In this document: positions 1 to 6,139 of the stretch, one piece after another
Layout of the letters: every line of letters starts with the position of its first letter
Numbering within the stretch: the first letter of the stretch is position 1
DNA from: Jeotgalicoccus sp036782755
GTDB taxonomy: Bacteria > Bacillota > Bacilli > Staphylococcales > Salinicoccaceae
Direction: 5' to 3'
DNA length: 6,204 bases
Assembly: GCA_036782755.1 (NCBI GenBank)
Contig: DAIPYL010000073.1
Location: forward strand, 1-6,204
Position numbers and translations under genes: made by a program
Notes under the pieces: model-generated
The model's input: only the letters and a program-made list of their open reading frames with translations
What the model was told of the DNA's origin: nothing
Databases searched by the model: none

Positions 1-1
1 C

Positions 2-34
2 AAAAAAGCAGGCATCCACCAAAGGATACCTGCT
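2..34 (-). terminator. Rho-independent terminator of the dioxygenase gene
   Basis: An 11-bp stem is formed by 24-34 and 7-17 around a 6-nt loop. Read on the minus strand the only imperfect pair is a G-U wobble (positions 13 and 28); on the plus strand it would be a C-A mismatch. The stem is followed on the minus strand by six T (complement of a2-a7), so it terminates leftward transcription, 15 nt after the dioxygenase stop codon. Confidence 0.85.
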
Positions 35-49
35 CAAGCTTCACTATAT

Positions 50-1009
50 TCACTTATTATTATCACCCAGCATATCAAGCGGGCTGAGTTTTGCTTCAAT
101 CTCGGCTCTGTCTGCTTCCATAAACGGCGGCAGGTCTAATTTTTCTCCTGCTTCGATGCCAGGTGTCGTATCAACCAGCCCCGGACCATTCGTAGCAATT
201 TCAAACATGATGCCGTTGGATTCCCGGAAGTATAAACTTTTAAAGAAGTGTCTGTCGACTACGCCTGTTGAACGGAATCCTCTTTCCGTCACCTTCTCGT
301 CCCAGTACTGAAGTGTTTCTTCATTCTCTACATTAATCGCAAGGTGATGCACGCTCCCGCGTCCCGGCCGTTCGCGGTCGCCGTCTTTAAATTTAACTAG
401 GATTTCGCTGTGCCCGTCACTCCCCGAAGGGCGGTACAATCGCTTAGTCTCATCGCCCGACACTTTCACGTAATCGAACAGCGTCGTCAGCGTTCTTTCC
501 ATCTTCTCAATTCTGCGGACGGTCATCTCCACAGTCCCCATGCTCATAATCTGATATTCTTCCGGCACATCTGAGCCGTCCCAGCTTTCGAATCTGCTGA
601 CCGCTTCATCATCCACCACCTGCAGTGCAAGTCTCAGTCCGTCATCGTCTTCAAAAAGCAGCGATTTTCTGCCGCCGTAGTTTGTTACATCACTGTACTC
701 CACGCTGTATTCATCAAAACGCTTCTGCCAATAGGATAAACTGCTCTCACCTCTGACGAACAATCCTATCCGTGTAATAGCATTCGTTCCGCGTCTGGTG
801 TTCGCCGCCATCGGCATCTCAAAAAACGACAGTTCTGTTCCCGGGCGCCCTTTATTATCACCATAAAATAAATGATACATTGACGGATCATCCTGGTTTA
901 CCGTCACTTTAACTCTGCGCATGCCGAGCAGTTTATTATAAAATGTATTATTTTCCTGCGCATTTTTCGTCAGCATTGAAATATGGTGGTGTCCTAAAAT
1001 TGTTGCCAT
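50..1009 (-). CDS. VOC-family ring-cleaving dioxygenase (MhqA/MhqO/PcpA-like)
   Basis: This 319-residue protein has two tandem vicinal-oxygen-chelate (glyoxalase/bleomycin-resistance fold) modules, the usual length for the MhqA/MhqE/MhqO and PcpA group. Those enzymes use Fe(II) and O2 to open hydroquinone- or catechol-type rings in the cytoplasm. Visible signatures are the N-terminal GHHHIS (6-11), the family block around YHLFYGD (45-51) and RPGTELSFF (55-63), VHHLAINV (220-227) and GIMFEIATNGPG (266-277). By family analogy the metal ligands should be H9, H222 and E270, all present. The C-terminal GEKLDLPPF (288-296) is also typical. The ATG at 1009 has a strong Shine-Dalgarno GGAGGT (1017-1022) with a 7-nt spacer. 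It lies 37 nt downstream of the DMT transporter gene, with no terminator between, so co-transcription is likely. The family assignment is firm; the substrate (quinone detoxification or another aromatic) is inference. No MhqR-type regulator is visible beside it. Confidence 0.9.
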   Translation of the reverse strand: MATILGHHHISMLTKNAQENNTFYNKLLGMRRVKVTVNQDDPSMYHLFYGDNKGRPGTELSFFEMPMAANTRRGTNAITRIGLFVRGESSLSYWQKRFDEYSVEYSDVTNYGGRKSLLFEDDDGLRLALQVVDDEAVSRFESWDGSDVPEEYQIMSMGTVEMTVRRIEKMERTLTTLFDYVKVSGDETKRLYRPSGSDGHSEILVKFKDGDRERPGRGSVHHLAINVENEETLQYWDEKVTERGFRSTGVVDRHFFKSLYFRESNGIMFEIATNGPGLVDTTPGIEAGEKLDLPPFMEADRAEIEAKLSPLDMLGDNNK

Positions 1010-1046
1010 TATATTGACCTCCGTATATTTTCACTGTAATTACATC

Positions 1047-1988
1047 TTAAAATAAATTAATCAGCACAACACCTGTCAGCATTATAACGAGTCCAATCAG
1101 CTGCACCGGTACAATTGTTTGTTTTGCCGAACGAAACATGCCGAACTGCTGTACAAGAATACTGCCGGTAATCTGGCCGAATAATACAAGTACAATCGTC
1201 GGGCCTGTACCGATTTCTCCGACAAGGAAGATATTAATCAATACGTAAAACCCGCCGAATATTCCTCCAAGCCAAACCCAGAACGGTGCTTTTTGTGTAA
1301 TCGGATATTTCACCGGCACAAATGTTTTATCTCTTAAAGCAACAATTATAACCAGCGCTGCCGCACCGACAAAGAATGAAATAAATGCTGCAGTAAATGG
1401 CGAGTTCACCGCACTGCCTAGTTCTCCATTAATCGCTGCCTGGATTGATAACAGTGCACCGCCGGTAAAGCCTGCTGCGCGCCACGGCCACTTATTAATA
1501 TTTTCATTCGCCTGTTCGAGTTTATAACGGCGCATCTTCATAATGTCCTGCAGCACAACCGCCAGAAAGACTCCCGCAAAAATCAATACGACCCCAAAAA
1601 AGCGTGTAATCCCAAACGGTTGAATCATCGAGTTAAACCAGCCGAAGTTATCGATAATCATACCTGTGATAATCATCCCGATAATCGGCATAATTGCAGT
1701 TTCGACACTGCCTATTTTTGGAAATATAAATATGTTCGTCGTCAGCGCAATAACACCGCATACTCCGCCAAGCCATATCCAGGCCGGCTGATTTGTAAAT
1801 GCATCTGCCGGCGGTGTCAGCGGCAGGCCGTTGATCAGCACGATAATACTTAAAAATACGGTGCCGATGACAAATGAAATCATCGATGCGGTAAACGGAG
1901 ATTTCACATAACTCCGGAGCCCTGAGTTAATCGCAGACTGCATTGACATCCCCGTTCCAATCGCAGCACCGAGCAGTGCAGTAAACAT
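1047..1988 (-). CDS. DMT-superfamily membrane transporter, fused two-repeat YdcZ/DUF606 type
   Basis: This is a very hydrophobic integral membrane protein of 313 residues from the chosen start, with about ten predicted TM segments. It is an internal duplication of the ~150-residue DUF606/YdcZ unit. Repeat 1 has SMQSAIN (15-21), SPFTASMISFVIG (30-42) and WIWLGGVCG (70-78). Repeat 2 has SIQAAIN (181-187), SPFTAAFISFFVG (196-208) and WVWLGGIFG (237-245). A basic cytoplasmic linker (about 150-170) joins the halves. Some bacteria encode the halves separately; here they are fused. Substrates of this DMT branch are poorly defined and none is proposed. I chose the ATG at 1988 because AGAGGAAGTGAG lies just upstream (1993-2004) and the protein there begins directly with TM1. 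An in-frame ATG at 2021 would add 11 non-conserved residues and has only a weak AAGTGA. The gene precedes the dioxygenase in the same direction. It starts 54 nt after the dus terminator, and no convincing promoter is seen. Confidence 0.88.
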   Translation of the reverse strand: MFTALLGAAIGTGMSMQSAINSGLRSYVKSPFTASMISFVIGTVFLSIIVLINGLPLTPPADAFTNQPAWIWLGGVCGVIALTTNIFIFPKIGSVETAIMPIIGMIITGMIIDNFGWFNSMIQPFGITRFFGVVLIFAGVFLAVVLQDIMKMRRYKLEQANENINKWPWRAAGFTGGALLSIQAAINGELGSAVNSPFTAAFISFFVGAAALVIIVALRDKTFVPVKYPITQKAPFWVWLGGIFGGFYVLINIFLVGEIGTGPTIVLVLFGQITGSILVQQFGMFRSAKQTIVPVQLIGLVIMLTGVVLINLF

Positions 1989-2042
1989 CGCGCTCACTTC
2001 CTCTGTATATTTGAATATCATCGTATCACTTATTAACGCAAA

Positions 2043-2073
2043 AATCCCTTTTGATAAATTATCAAAAGGGATT
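2043..2073 (-). terminator. Rho-independent terminator of the dus gene
   Basis: A perfect 14-bp inverted repeat (2043-2056 and 2060-2073, 3-nt loop) begins 4 nt after the dus stop codon. On the minus strand it runs into TTTTT (complement of a2040-a2044, partly within the stem base). There is no T-run on the plus-strand side, so it acts on leftward transcription. Confidence 0.88.
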
Positions 2074-2077
2074 GCTG

Positions 2078-3052
2078 TTATTCTGCCGGTTCCATCTGCG
2101 CTTCAAATTCATCAAGCAGTCCACGGACTTCATCTGTTGTGTTCGTGCTCATCAGCTGGTGTCTCAGTTCACCTGCGCCTCTGATGCCGCGTACGTAAAT
2201 TTTAAAGAATCTGCGTAATGGTTTAAACAAACGTGATTCTTCTTTTGAATATTTATCGAACAGGTCAAGATGCAGGCGCAGGAGACCTAAGAGCTCTTCG
2301 CTCGTATGTTCTCTCGGCTCTTTTTCAAATGCATACGGATTGTGGAAAATTCCGCGTCCGATCATGACACCGTCAATGCCGTACTTCTCTGCGAGTTCAA
2401 GCCCTGTTTTTCTGTCAGGAATATCGCCGTTAATTGTTAACAATGTATCCGGGGCGATCTCATCGCGGAGCTTTTTAATTTCTCCGATTAATTCCCAGTG
2501 CGCATCGGCTTTACTCATTTCTCTCCGCGTACGAAGGTGAATCGACAGATTCGCAATATCCTGCTCGAATACATGCGTCAGCCAATCTCTCCACTCGTCG
2601 ATTTCAGAATAGCCGAGACGTGTTTTAACACTTACCGGCAGGCCGCCGGCTTTAGCTGCCTGAATGATTTCTGCTGCCGTTTCAGGTCTCTGAATTAATC
2701 CGGCACCCTTACCTTTTGCTGCAACGTTCGGTACCGGACAGCCCATGTTTAAGTCGATTCCTTTAAAACCCATCTCAGCCATACCGATACTCATTTCACG
2801 GAAGTGATCCGGTTTGTCTCCCCAGATGTGCGCTACAATCGGCTGCTCATCTTCAGTAAACGTTAAGCGTCCGCGTACACTGTGCACCCCTTCAGGGTGG
2901 CAAAAGCTTTCTGTATTCGTAAACTCAGTGAAGAATACGTCGGGTCTGCCCGCTTCACTGACAACGTGACGGAATACGACGTCTGTAACATCTTCCATCG
3001 GTGCCAAAACAAAAAATGGACGCGGTAATTCACGCCAAAAGTTTTCTTTCAT
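2078..3052 (-). CDS. tRNA-dihydrouridine synthase (YfjN/DusC-like)
   Basis: This 324-residue FMN-dependent enzyme reduces specific uridines to dihydrouridine in tRNA, using NADPH, in the cytoplasm. The N-terminal TIM barrel shows the flavin-binding start VLAPMEDVTD (15-24) and DLNMGCPVPNV (100-110) containing the catalytic general acid C105. It also has SVKTRLG (141-147) with K143, SIHLRTR (170-176) with H172, NGDI (208-211), and the phosphate-binding GVMIGRG (228-234). A helical tRNA-recognition domain follows from about 250. Length and sequence match the Bacillus YfjN-type group as I recall it; which tRNA position it modifies cannot be told from sequence. Position 75 is His in PIVAHIWG where many Dus proteins have Gln; I believe this is usual in this subgroup. 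The ATG at 3052 is preceded by AAGAAGG (3064-3070), with an 11-nt spacer, slightly long. It appears monocistronic: candidate promoter at 3104-3132, terminator right after the stop. Confidence 0.95.
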   Translation of the reverse strand: MKENFWRELPRPFFVLAPMEDVTDVVFRHVVSEAGRPDVFFTEFTNTESFCHPEGVHSVRGRLTFTEDEQPIVAHIWGDKPDHFREMSIGMAEMGFKGIDLNMGCPVPNVAAKGKGAGLIQRPETAAEIIQAAKAGGLPVSVKTRLGYSEIDEWRDWLTHVFEQDIANLSIHLRTRREMSKADAHWELIGEIKKLRDEIAPDTLLTINGDIPDRKTGLELAEKYGIDGVMIGRGIFHNPYAFEKEPREHTSEELLGLLRLHLDLFDKYSKEESRLFKPLRRFFKIYVRGIRGAGELRHQLMSTNTTDEVRGLLDEFEAQMEPAE

Positions 3053-3103
3053 ATATATTTAAACCTTCTTATCTATTAGTATCTCGAATTTTTATCCATG
3101 ACG

Positions 3104-3132
3104 ATATTACCACAAAAAGTCAATTTACACAA
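3104..3132 (-). promoter_or_regulatory. Candidate extended -10 promoter of dus
   Basis: On the minus strand there is TAATAT (3104-3109) preceded by TGG, i.e. a TGn extended -10. Seventeen bases further upstream is a weak -35, TTGTGT (3127-3132). The predicted start near 3097 gives a leader of about 45 nt. A TTGACT also lies nearby (starting at 3124 on the minus strand) but its spacing to any good -10 is wrong. Confidence 0.4.
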
Positions 3133-3148
3133 AAGTATTACGACCAGT

Positions 3149-3179
3149 AAAAAGCCTGCAGAGACTAATCTTCTGCAGG
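3149..3179 (-). terminator. Terminator overlapping the end of the GRAM-domain gene
   Basis: An 8-bp perfect stem (3155-3162 with 3172-3179) with a 9-nt loop is followed on the minus strand by CTTTTT (3149-3154). The upstream arm encodes the last residues of the 109-aa protein and its TAG stop (3165-3167) sits in the loop, so terminator and coding sequence overlap. Confidence 0.75.
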
Positions 3180-3494
3180 TGCATATAAATTGTTGCGCAT
3201 TTGATTTATTGCTGTAATCCAGTCTTCTCTTTTGAAGACACTGAACTTGAATACGTCATTATTATGCGTAATTATTTTAATGACGTTCGGGATGACTCCC
3301 ATGCTGTTTTTCGTTTTGATTTCCTTAATATCTTTTAAATCAATAATCGTTTCAACCGATTCTATATACGGTCCAACCGAACCTTCATGAAACAATGTTG
3401 TTTTCGTTAAATATAAAGGGCCTTCGACACCTCTCATCGGGCGTCTCATGTGTGCATGCCCTGCGCGGACAATATCACCTTTATTTAACCTCAT
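3165..3494 (-). CDS. Small GRAM/PH-like domain protein of unknown function
   Basis: This is a 109-residue soluble protein with no signal peptide or TM segment. Its pattern fits a GRAM/PH-like beta-sandwich. GPLYLTKTTLFH (25-36) resembles the 'G-x-L-y-l-T-n-x-r-l-i-F' strand pair. IDLKDIKEIKTKNSMG (51-66) resembles the 'i-x-l-x-d-I-x-x-v' strand and glycine turn. VIKIITHNNDVFKFSVFKREDWITAI (71-96) gives the last strands and the capping helix with its typical Trp (W92). Such domains often bind membranes or lipids, but no function is established for this type. The ATG at 3494 has an excellent GAGGTGA (3501-3507) with a 6-nt spacer. It starts 34 nt after the stop of a 28-codon membrane peptide ORF, and the two probably share one promoter. 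The domain call is by eye; a profile search would be decisive. Confidence 0.75.
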   Translation of the reverse strand: MRLNKGDIVRAGHAHMRRPMRGVEGPLYLTKTTLFHEGSVGPYIESVETIIDLKDIKEIKTKNSMGVIPNVIKIITHNNDVFKFSVFKREDWITAINQMRNNLYAPAED

Positions 3495-3528
3495 AATGCA
3501 TCACCTCAATTATATATTTTTAAAAGTA

Positions 3529-3615
3529 TTATACTCCGCCTAATGCTATCACAATTGTGAATATTAGCAATCCTGCCAGTACAAGAATCAGGAAGCCCAT
3601 AAACCACTTATTCAT
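3529..3615 (-). CDS. 28-residue single-transmembrane small protein (hypothetical)
   Basis: This ORF runs from ATG at 3615 to TAA at 3529-3531 and encodes 28 residues. It has a short polar N-terminus (MNKW, one Lys), then about 22 hydrophobic residues (FMGFLILVLAGLLIFTIVIA, ending LGGV), i.e. one membrane-spanning helix with almost nothing outside. Support for translation is a strong Shine-Dalgarno AAAGGAG (3625-3631) with a 9-nt spacer, and a consensus -10 TATAAT at 3650-3655 about 28 nt before the start codon. The following GRAM-like gene is 34 nt downstream with no terminator between. I do not recognise the peptide. It could be a membrane anchor or partner for the GRAM protein, a free regulatory peptide, or a leader peptide; these roles are inference. 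Confidence 0.62.
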   Translation of the reverse strand: MNKWFMGFLILVLAGLLIFTIVIALGGV

Positions 3616-3649
3616 AAATCTCCGCTCCTTTAAAAATCACCATATATAC

Positions 3650-3655
3650 ATTATA
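3650..3655 (-). promoter_or_regulatory. -10 element for the small-protein/GRAM unit
   Basis: A perfect TATAAT lies on the minus strand between the T-tract of the upstream pump terminator and the AAAGGAG of the 28-aa ORF. It predicts a start near 3643. No good -35 is present at 16-18 bp, since that position falls within the terminator stem. Confidence 0.5.
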
Positions 3656-3660
3656 CACGT

Positions 3661-3695
3661 AAAAAAATCACTTCATTTCGAAAATGAAGTGATTT
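3661..3695 (-). terminator. Strong Rho-independent terminator of the efflux pump gene
   Basis: A perfect 14-bp stem (3665-3678 with 3682-3695, 3-nt loop CGA) is followed on the minus strand by seven T (complement of 3661-3667). It lies 13 nt after the pump stop codon. The other side lacks a T-run beyond the stem, so it acts leftward. Confidence 0.9.
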
Positions 3696-3708
3696 CATAA
3701 ATTATTCA

Positions 3709-5199
3709 TTAATTCTCATCTTTTTTAACCCGTGCAGGTACAAGATCTTCAATCGGTTTCGCACGGTAAACGAAGAACGACATTACTGCCGCAATTAACG
3801 TAATGACGAATATTACGAAGTAAACAAACTCTACTCCGGATACCATCGCTGCTGTCATTGCTTCCTGTGATTCAGGATTCGCAGCACCTTCCAGGTAACT
3901 CGCCTGTTTCGAGTTCAGCATGCCGATAAACACCGACACACCGATCGCTCCGGCTAATGGCTGCAGTGTCGATACGACCGCAGTACCATGAGGATATAAA
4001 TGTTTAGGCAGCTGGTTTAAACCGTTTGTCTCTGCCGGCATCATCGTCGCTGAGACACTAAGCATAATCAGCATAAAACCGACAATGATTACCCACTGCG
4101 GCGTATCTGCATTAAGATTGCTGAACATGAACATCGTTGCTGCCAGCACAATCGTTGCTGGAATCATCATGATTTTAGGGCCGACTTTATCGAATAAAGC
4201 ACCCATAAACGGACTCATTGCACCGTTCAGCAGACTGCCCGGCAGAAGTAAAAGACCTGCTGCAGCTGCAGTCAGCCCCATCGGCCCCTGCATAAATACG
4301 GGCAGAATCAGTTCCGATGCGAACATCACCATAATAATAATGACGAACAGCACAACAGCATGTGTGAACATCGGGAATTTAAATACGCGTAAATCCATCA
4401 GCGGCTCATCTAGTTTCAGCTGGCGGAAAACAAATAACGTTATTGCAATTACACCGATAATTATCGGTGTAAATACAGACGCTGTCATAAAGCCGTTTGC
4501 ACTTTCACCTGCGTGACTGAACCCGTAAATTGTTGCACCCAGACCGACAGTCGAATACACAATCGAAATCCAGTCGATTTTGGGTTTTGTTATTTCTGTA
4601 ATATTTACCAGATATTTCAGCGCGAATAAAATTGAGAAAATCGTAAACGGCATGACGAAGATAAATAAAAATCTCCAGCCGAAGTATTCCACAATAACAC
4701 CTGACAGCGTCGGACCGATTGCAGGTGCGAACATAATCACGAGTCCGACAATTCCCATAATTTTCCCTCTTTTATGCGGCGGATAAATCAAGAGAAACAC
4801 ATTAAACATAATCGGCATAATTAAGCCGGTGCCGATTGCCTGAATCATGCGTCCGAAAAGAAGTACACCAAATGACGGTGCGAGGGCTGCGATAACCGTA
4901 CCGATGAAAAATGTGACCATCGTACCGATGAACAGCTGTCTGGTCGTAAACCAGCCCATTAAGAGCGGCGATACCGGAATTACAATTGCCATGACCAGCA
5001 TAAAGCCTGTAGCTACCCACTGAACTGTTGAAAGAGTGATATCGAATTCCGCCATCAGTGTCGTTAATGCGATATTGAGCAATGTTTCATTTAAAATAGC
5101 GAAGAATGCACCGATAATTAATGCAATCATAATCGGCATTGTTTTAGCGTTTGGATCCTCCGATAAAAATTCATACTTTATATTTTTAGTTTCTGTCAT
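3709..5199 (-). CDS. DHA2-family MFS multidrug efflux transporter (LmrB-like)
   Basis: This is a 496-residue polytopic inner-membrane protein (about 14 TM), the usual DHA2 length. Such pumps export drugs in exchange for protons. Visible MFS/DHA2 marks are ILNETLLNIALT (35-46), QWVATGFML in TM2 (60-68), motif B GRMIQAIGTG (116-125) with R117, and the antiporter motif C PAIGPTLSGVIVEYFGW (159-175). A second motif-A-like loop, GALFDKVGPK, lies at 333-342. The LNET form in TM1, rather than LDxT, recalls LmrB/Lde-type pumps. I chose the ATG at 5199 because AAGAGGTG (5204-5211) sits just upstream. An in-frame ATG at 5250 (and one at 5223) would add basic, non-family residues, has no ribosome site, and lies in the hairpin-containing leader. 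It is divergent from a MerR regulator whose predicted operator sits in this gene's promoter. Family and export role are secure; the drug spectrum cannot be read from sequence. Confidence 0.93.
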   Translation of the reverse strand: MTETKNIKYEFLSEDPNAKTMPIMIALIIGAFFAILNETLLNIALTTLMAEFDITLSTVQWVATGFMLVMAIVIPVSPLLMGWFTTRQLFIGTMVTFFIGTVIAALAPSFGVLLFGRMIQAIGTGLIMPIMFNVFLLIYPPHKRGKIMGIVGLVIMFAPAIGPTLSGVIVEYFGWRFLFIFVMPFTIFSILFALKYLVNITEITKPKIDWISIVYSTVGLGATIYGFSHAGESANGFMTASVFTPIIIGVIAITLFVFRQLKLDEPLMDLRVFKFPMFTHAVVLFVIIIMVMFASELILPVFMQGPMGLTAAAAGLLLLPGSLLNGAMSPFMGALFDKVGPKIMMIPATIVLAATMFMFSNLNADTPQWVIIVGFMLIMLSVSATMMPAETNGLNQLPKHLYPHGTAVVSTLQPLAGAIGVSVFIGMLNSKQASYLEGAANPESQEAMTAAMVSGVEFVYFVIFVITLIAAVMSFFVYRAKPIEDLVPARVKKDEN

Positions 5200-5222
5200 T
5201 CTGCACCTCTTATATTTTTTCA

Positions 5223-5247
5223 TACCGGAACGTGAGCGTATCCGGTA
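5223..5247 (-). repeat. Inverted repeat / stem-loop in the pump leader
   Basis: TACCGGA (5223-5229) is repeated inverted as TCCGGTA (5241-5247). Inside it ACG and CGT also pair around a TGAG loop, leaving a one-base bulge. It lies in the predicted 5' leader of the pump mRNA, upstream of its ribosome site, and touches the regulator's -35. No T-run follows in either direction, so it is not a terminator. It could be an RNA stem-loop or a DNA operator. Confidence 0.55.
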
Positions 5248-5274
5248 CACATCAAAATGATGACCTAGTATAAT
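5246..5274 (+). promoter_or_regulatory. Promoter of the MerR-family regulator gene
   Basis: A consensus TATAAT (5269-5274) is preceded, after a 17-bp spacer, by TACACA (5246-5251, 4 of 6 to TTGACA). The predicted start near 5281 places the palindromic operator (5283-5295) at the start of transcription, the expected place for autorepression. The -10 overlaps the pump's -10 on the other strand. Confidence 0.6.
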
Positions 5275-5302
5275 ATAAGGTATATGGTAACCATACAGTC
5301 AA
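5272..5302 (-). promoter_or_regulatory. MerR-type promoter and operator of the efflux pump gene
   Basis: On the minus strand TTGACT (5297-5302) and TATATT (5272-5277) are separated by 19 bp, the over-long spacer characteristic of promoters activated by MerR proteins through DNA twisting. Within the spacer is a perfect 13-bp palindrome, TATGGT-N-ACCATA (5283-5295), a good MerR-dimer operator. The predicted start near 5265 gives a leader of about 65 nt. Confidence 0.8.
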
Positions 5303-5314
5303 GAGGTGAGTTTT

Positions 5315-6130
5315 ATGAAATCTGAAATATATTTTACGACAGGTGATTTTGCAAAGCTTTGTGAAGTAACAAAGCAGACGCTGTTCCACTACGATCATAT
5401 CGGCCTGCTTCATCCTGCGCATAAGGATGACAAAGGATACCGTTATTATTCGTACACACAATTCGACACGATGTACGTCATTGAATCATTAAAAGAAATG
5501 GAAATGCCGCTCAAAGAAATTAAGGATTTTATCAGTGTAACGACACCGGATACGATGATTGAATTGTTTAAAGAAAAATCCCGCAGGATTTCAGAGAAAA
5601 TCGAGAATCTCGCCAGCATCCAAAATACAATAGAGAAGAAAATATCAATTACAGAGCAGGCGATAAAAACCGACTTCGACGAAATCGTGCTGACCGAAAC
5701 GGATGAGGAATATTTATATTTGAGTGCACAGCTTTTTAATTCTGACGACAATGACAACAGAGCTGCGATATCCGATTTTTATAAAGTATGTATGCAGGAA
5801 CTGCATGAAAAATATTCAATCGGTGCAATGATTAAAATAGCTGATATTGTGAACAATGAATATGAAAGCTTTGAATACCTGTTCGCGAAAACAGACTACA
5901 CTGCTTCGCTGCCGCTTGTGAAGAATAAAAAAACACTGCAGGTTACCGGCTATCATACCGGGCAGTATGAAAATGTTGCGGGCACATATGACGCAATCTT
6001 TAATTTTATAGAAGACAATCAGCTGAAAACAGTCGATTACTTGTATGCCGAACCGATTCTTGACCGCATTTCGGTAAACGACAGCGATAAATACGTGACG
6101 AAGATAACGATACCTGTCGTTCGGGAGTAA
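5315..6130 (+). CDS. MerR-family transcriptional regulator with GyrI/BmrR-like effector domain
   Basis: This 271-residue cytoplasmic regulator has the two-part layout and length of BmrR/BltR-type multidrug sensors. The N-terminal MerR winged helix-turn-helix (about 6-75) includes YFTTGDFAKLCEVTKQTLFHY (6-26) and the wing GYRYYS (41-46). A long charged antiparallel coiled-coil dimerisation helix covers about 82-118. The C-terminal portion (about 124-271) has the beta-rich look of the GyrI-like/AraC effector-binding fold, ending with YAEPIL (244-249) and the KITIPV strand (263-268). E246 is a candidate for the acidic ligand-pocket residue, by position only. The start is ATG 5315, served by AAGAGGTGAG (5301-5310); the GTG at 5306 lies inside that ribosome site and is rejected. 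It is divergent from a DHA2 efflux pump, with a MerR-class operator in the 115-bp gap. It is therefore inferred to activate the pump on binding drugs and to repress itself. Confidence 0.92.
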   Translation: MKSEIYFTTGDFAKLCEVTKQTLFHYDHIGLLHPAHKDDKGYRYYSYTQFDTMYVIESLKEMEMPLKEIKDFISVTTPDTMIELFKEKSRRISEKIENLASIQNTIEKKISITEQAIKTDFDEIVLTETDEEYLYLSAQLFNSDDNDNRAAISDFYKVCMQELHEKYSIGAMIKIADIVNNEYESFEYLFAKTDYTASLPLVKNKKTLQVTGYHTGQYENVAGTYDAIFNFIEDNQLKTVDYLYAEPILDRISVNDSDKYVTKITIPVVRE

Positions 6131-6139
6131 ATTGCGGCA

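Noticed and set aside
1620..1853. Open frame antisense to the DMT transporter, plus strand
   Set aside because: It is a shadow of a clear gene, with low-complexity composition and no ribosome site or family resemblance.
1989..2021. ATG at 2021 as start of the DMT transporter
   Set aside because: It has only a weak ribosome site and adds 11 residues not expected before TM1; kept as an alternative only.
3509..3514. TATAAT on the minus strand just before the GRAM-like gene
   Set aside because: It abuts the Shine-Dalgarno, so a transcript starting from it would lack the ribosome site. No -35 was found.
4085..4516. 143-codon open frame antisense to the efflux pump, plus strand
   Set aside because: It mirrors the hydrophobic codons of the pump, has no recognisable domain, and overlaps a well-supported gene.
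5200..5250. N-terminal extension of the efflux pump to an ATG at 5250 (or 5223)
   Set aside because: These starts lack a ribosome site, encode basic non-family residues, and fall in the leader hairpin. ATG 5199 has AAGAGGTG just upstream.
5250..5262. CATCA-AAA-TGATG inverted repeat as a second operator
   Set aside because: Five-bp AT-rich arms are easily expected by chance. It lies within the regulator's promoter spacer but has no further support.
5306..5314. GTG at 5306 as start of the MerR regulator
   Set aside because: The GTG is part of the Shine-Dalgarno AAGAGGTGAG that serves ATG 5315.
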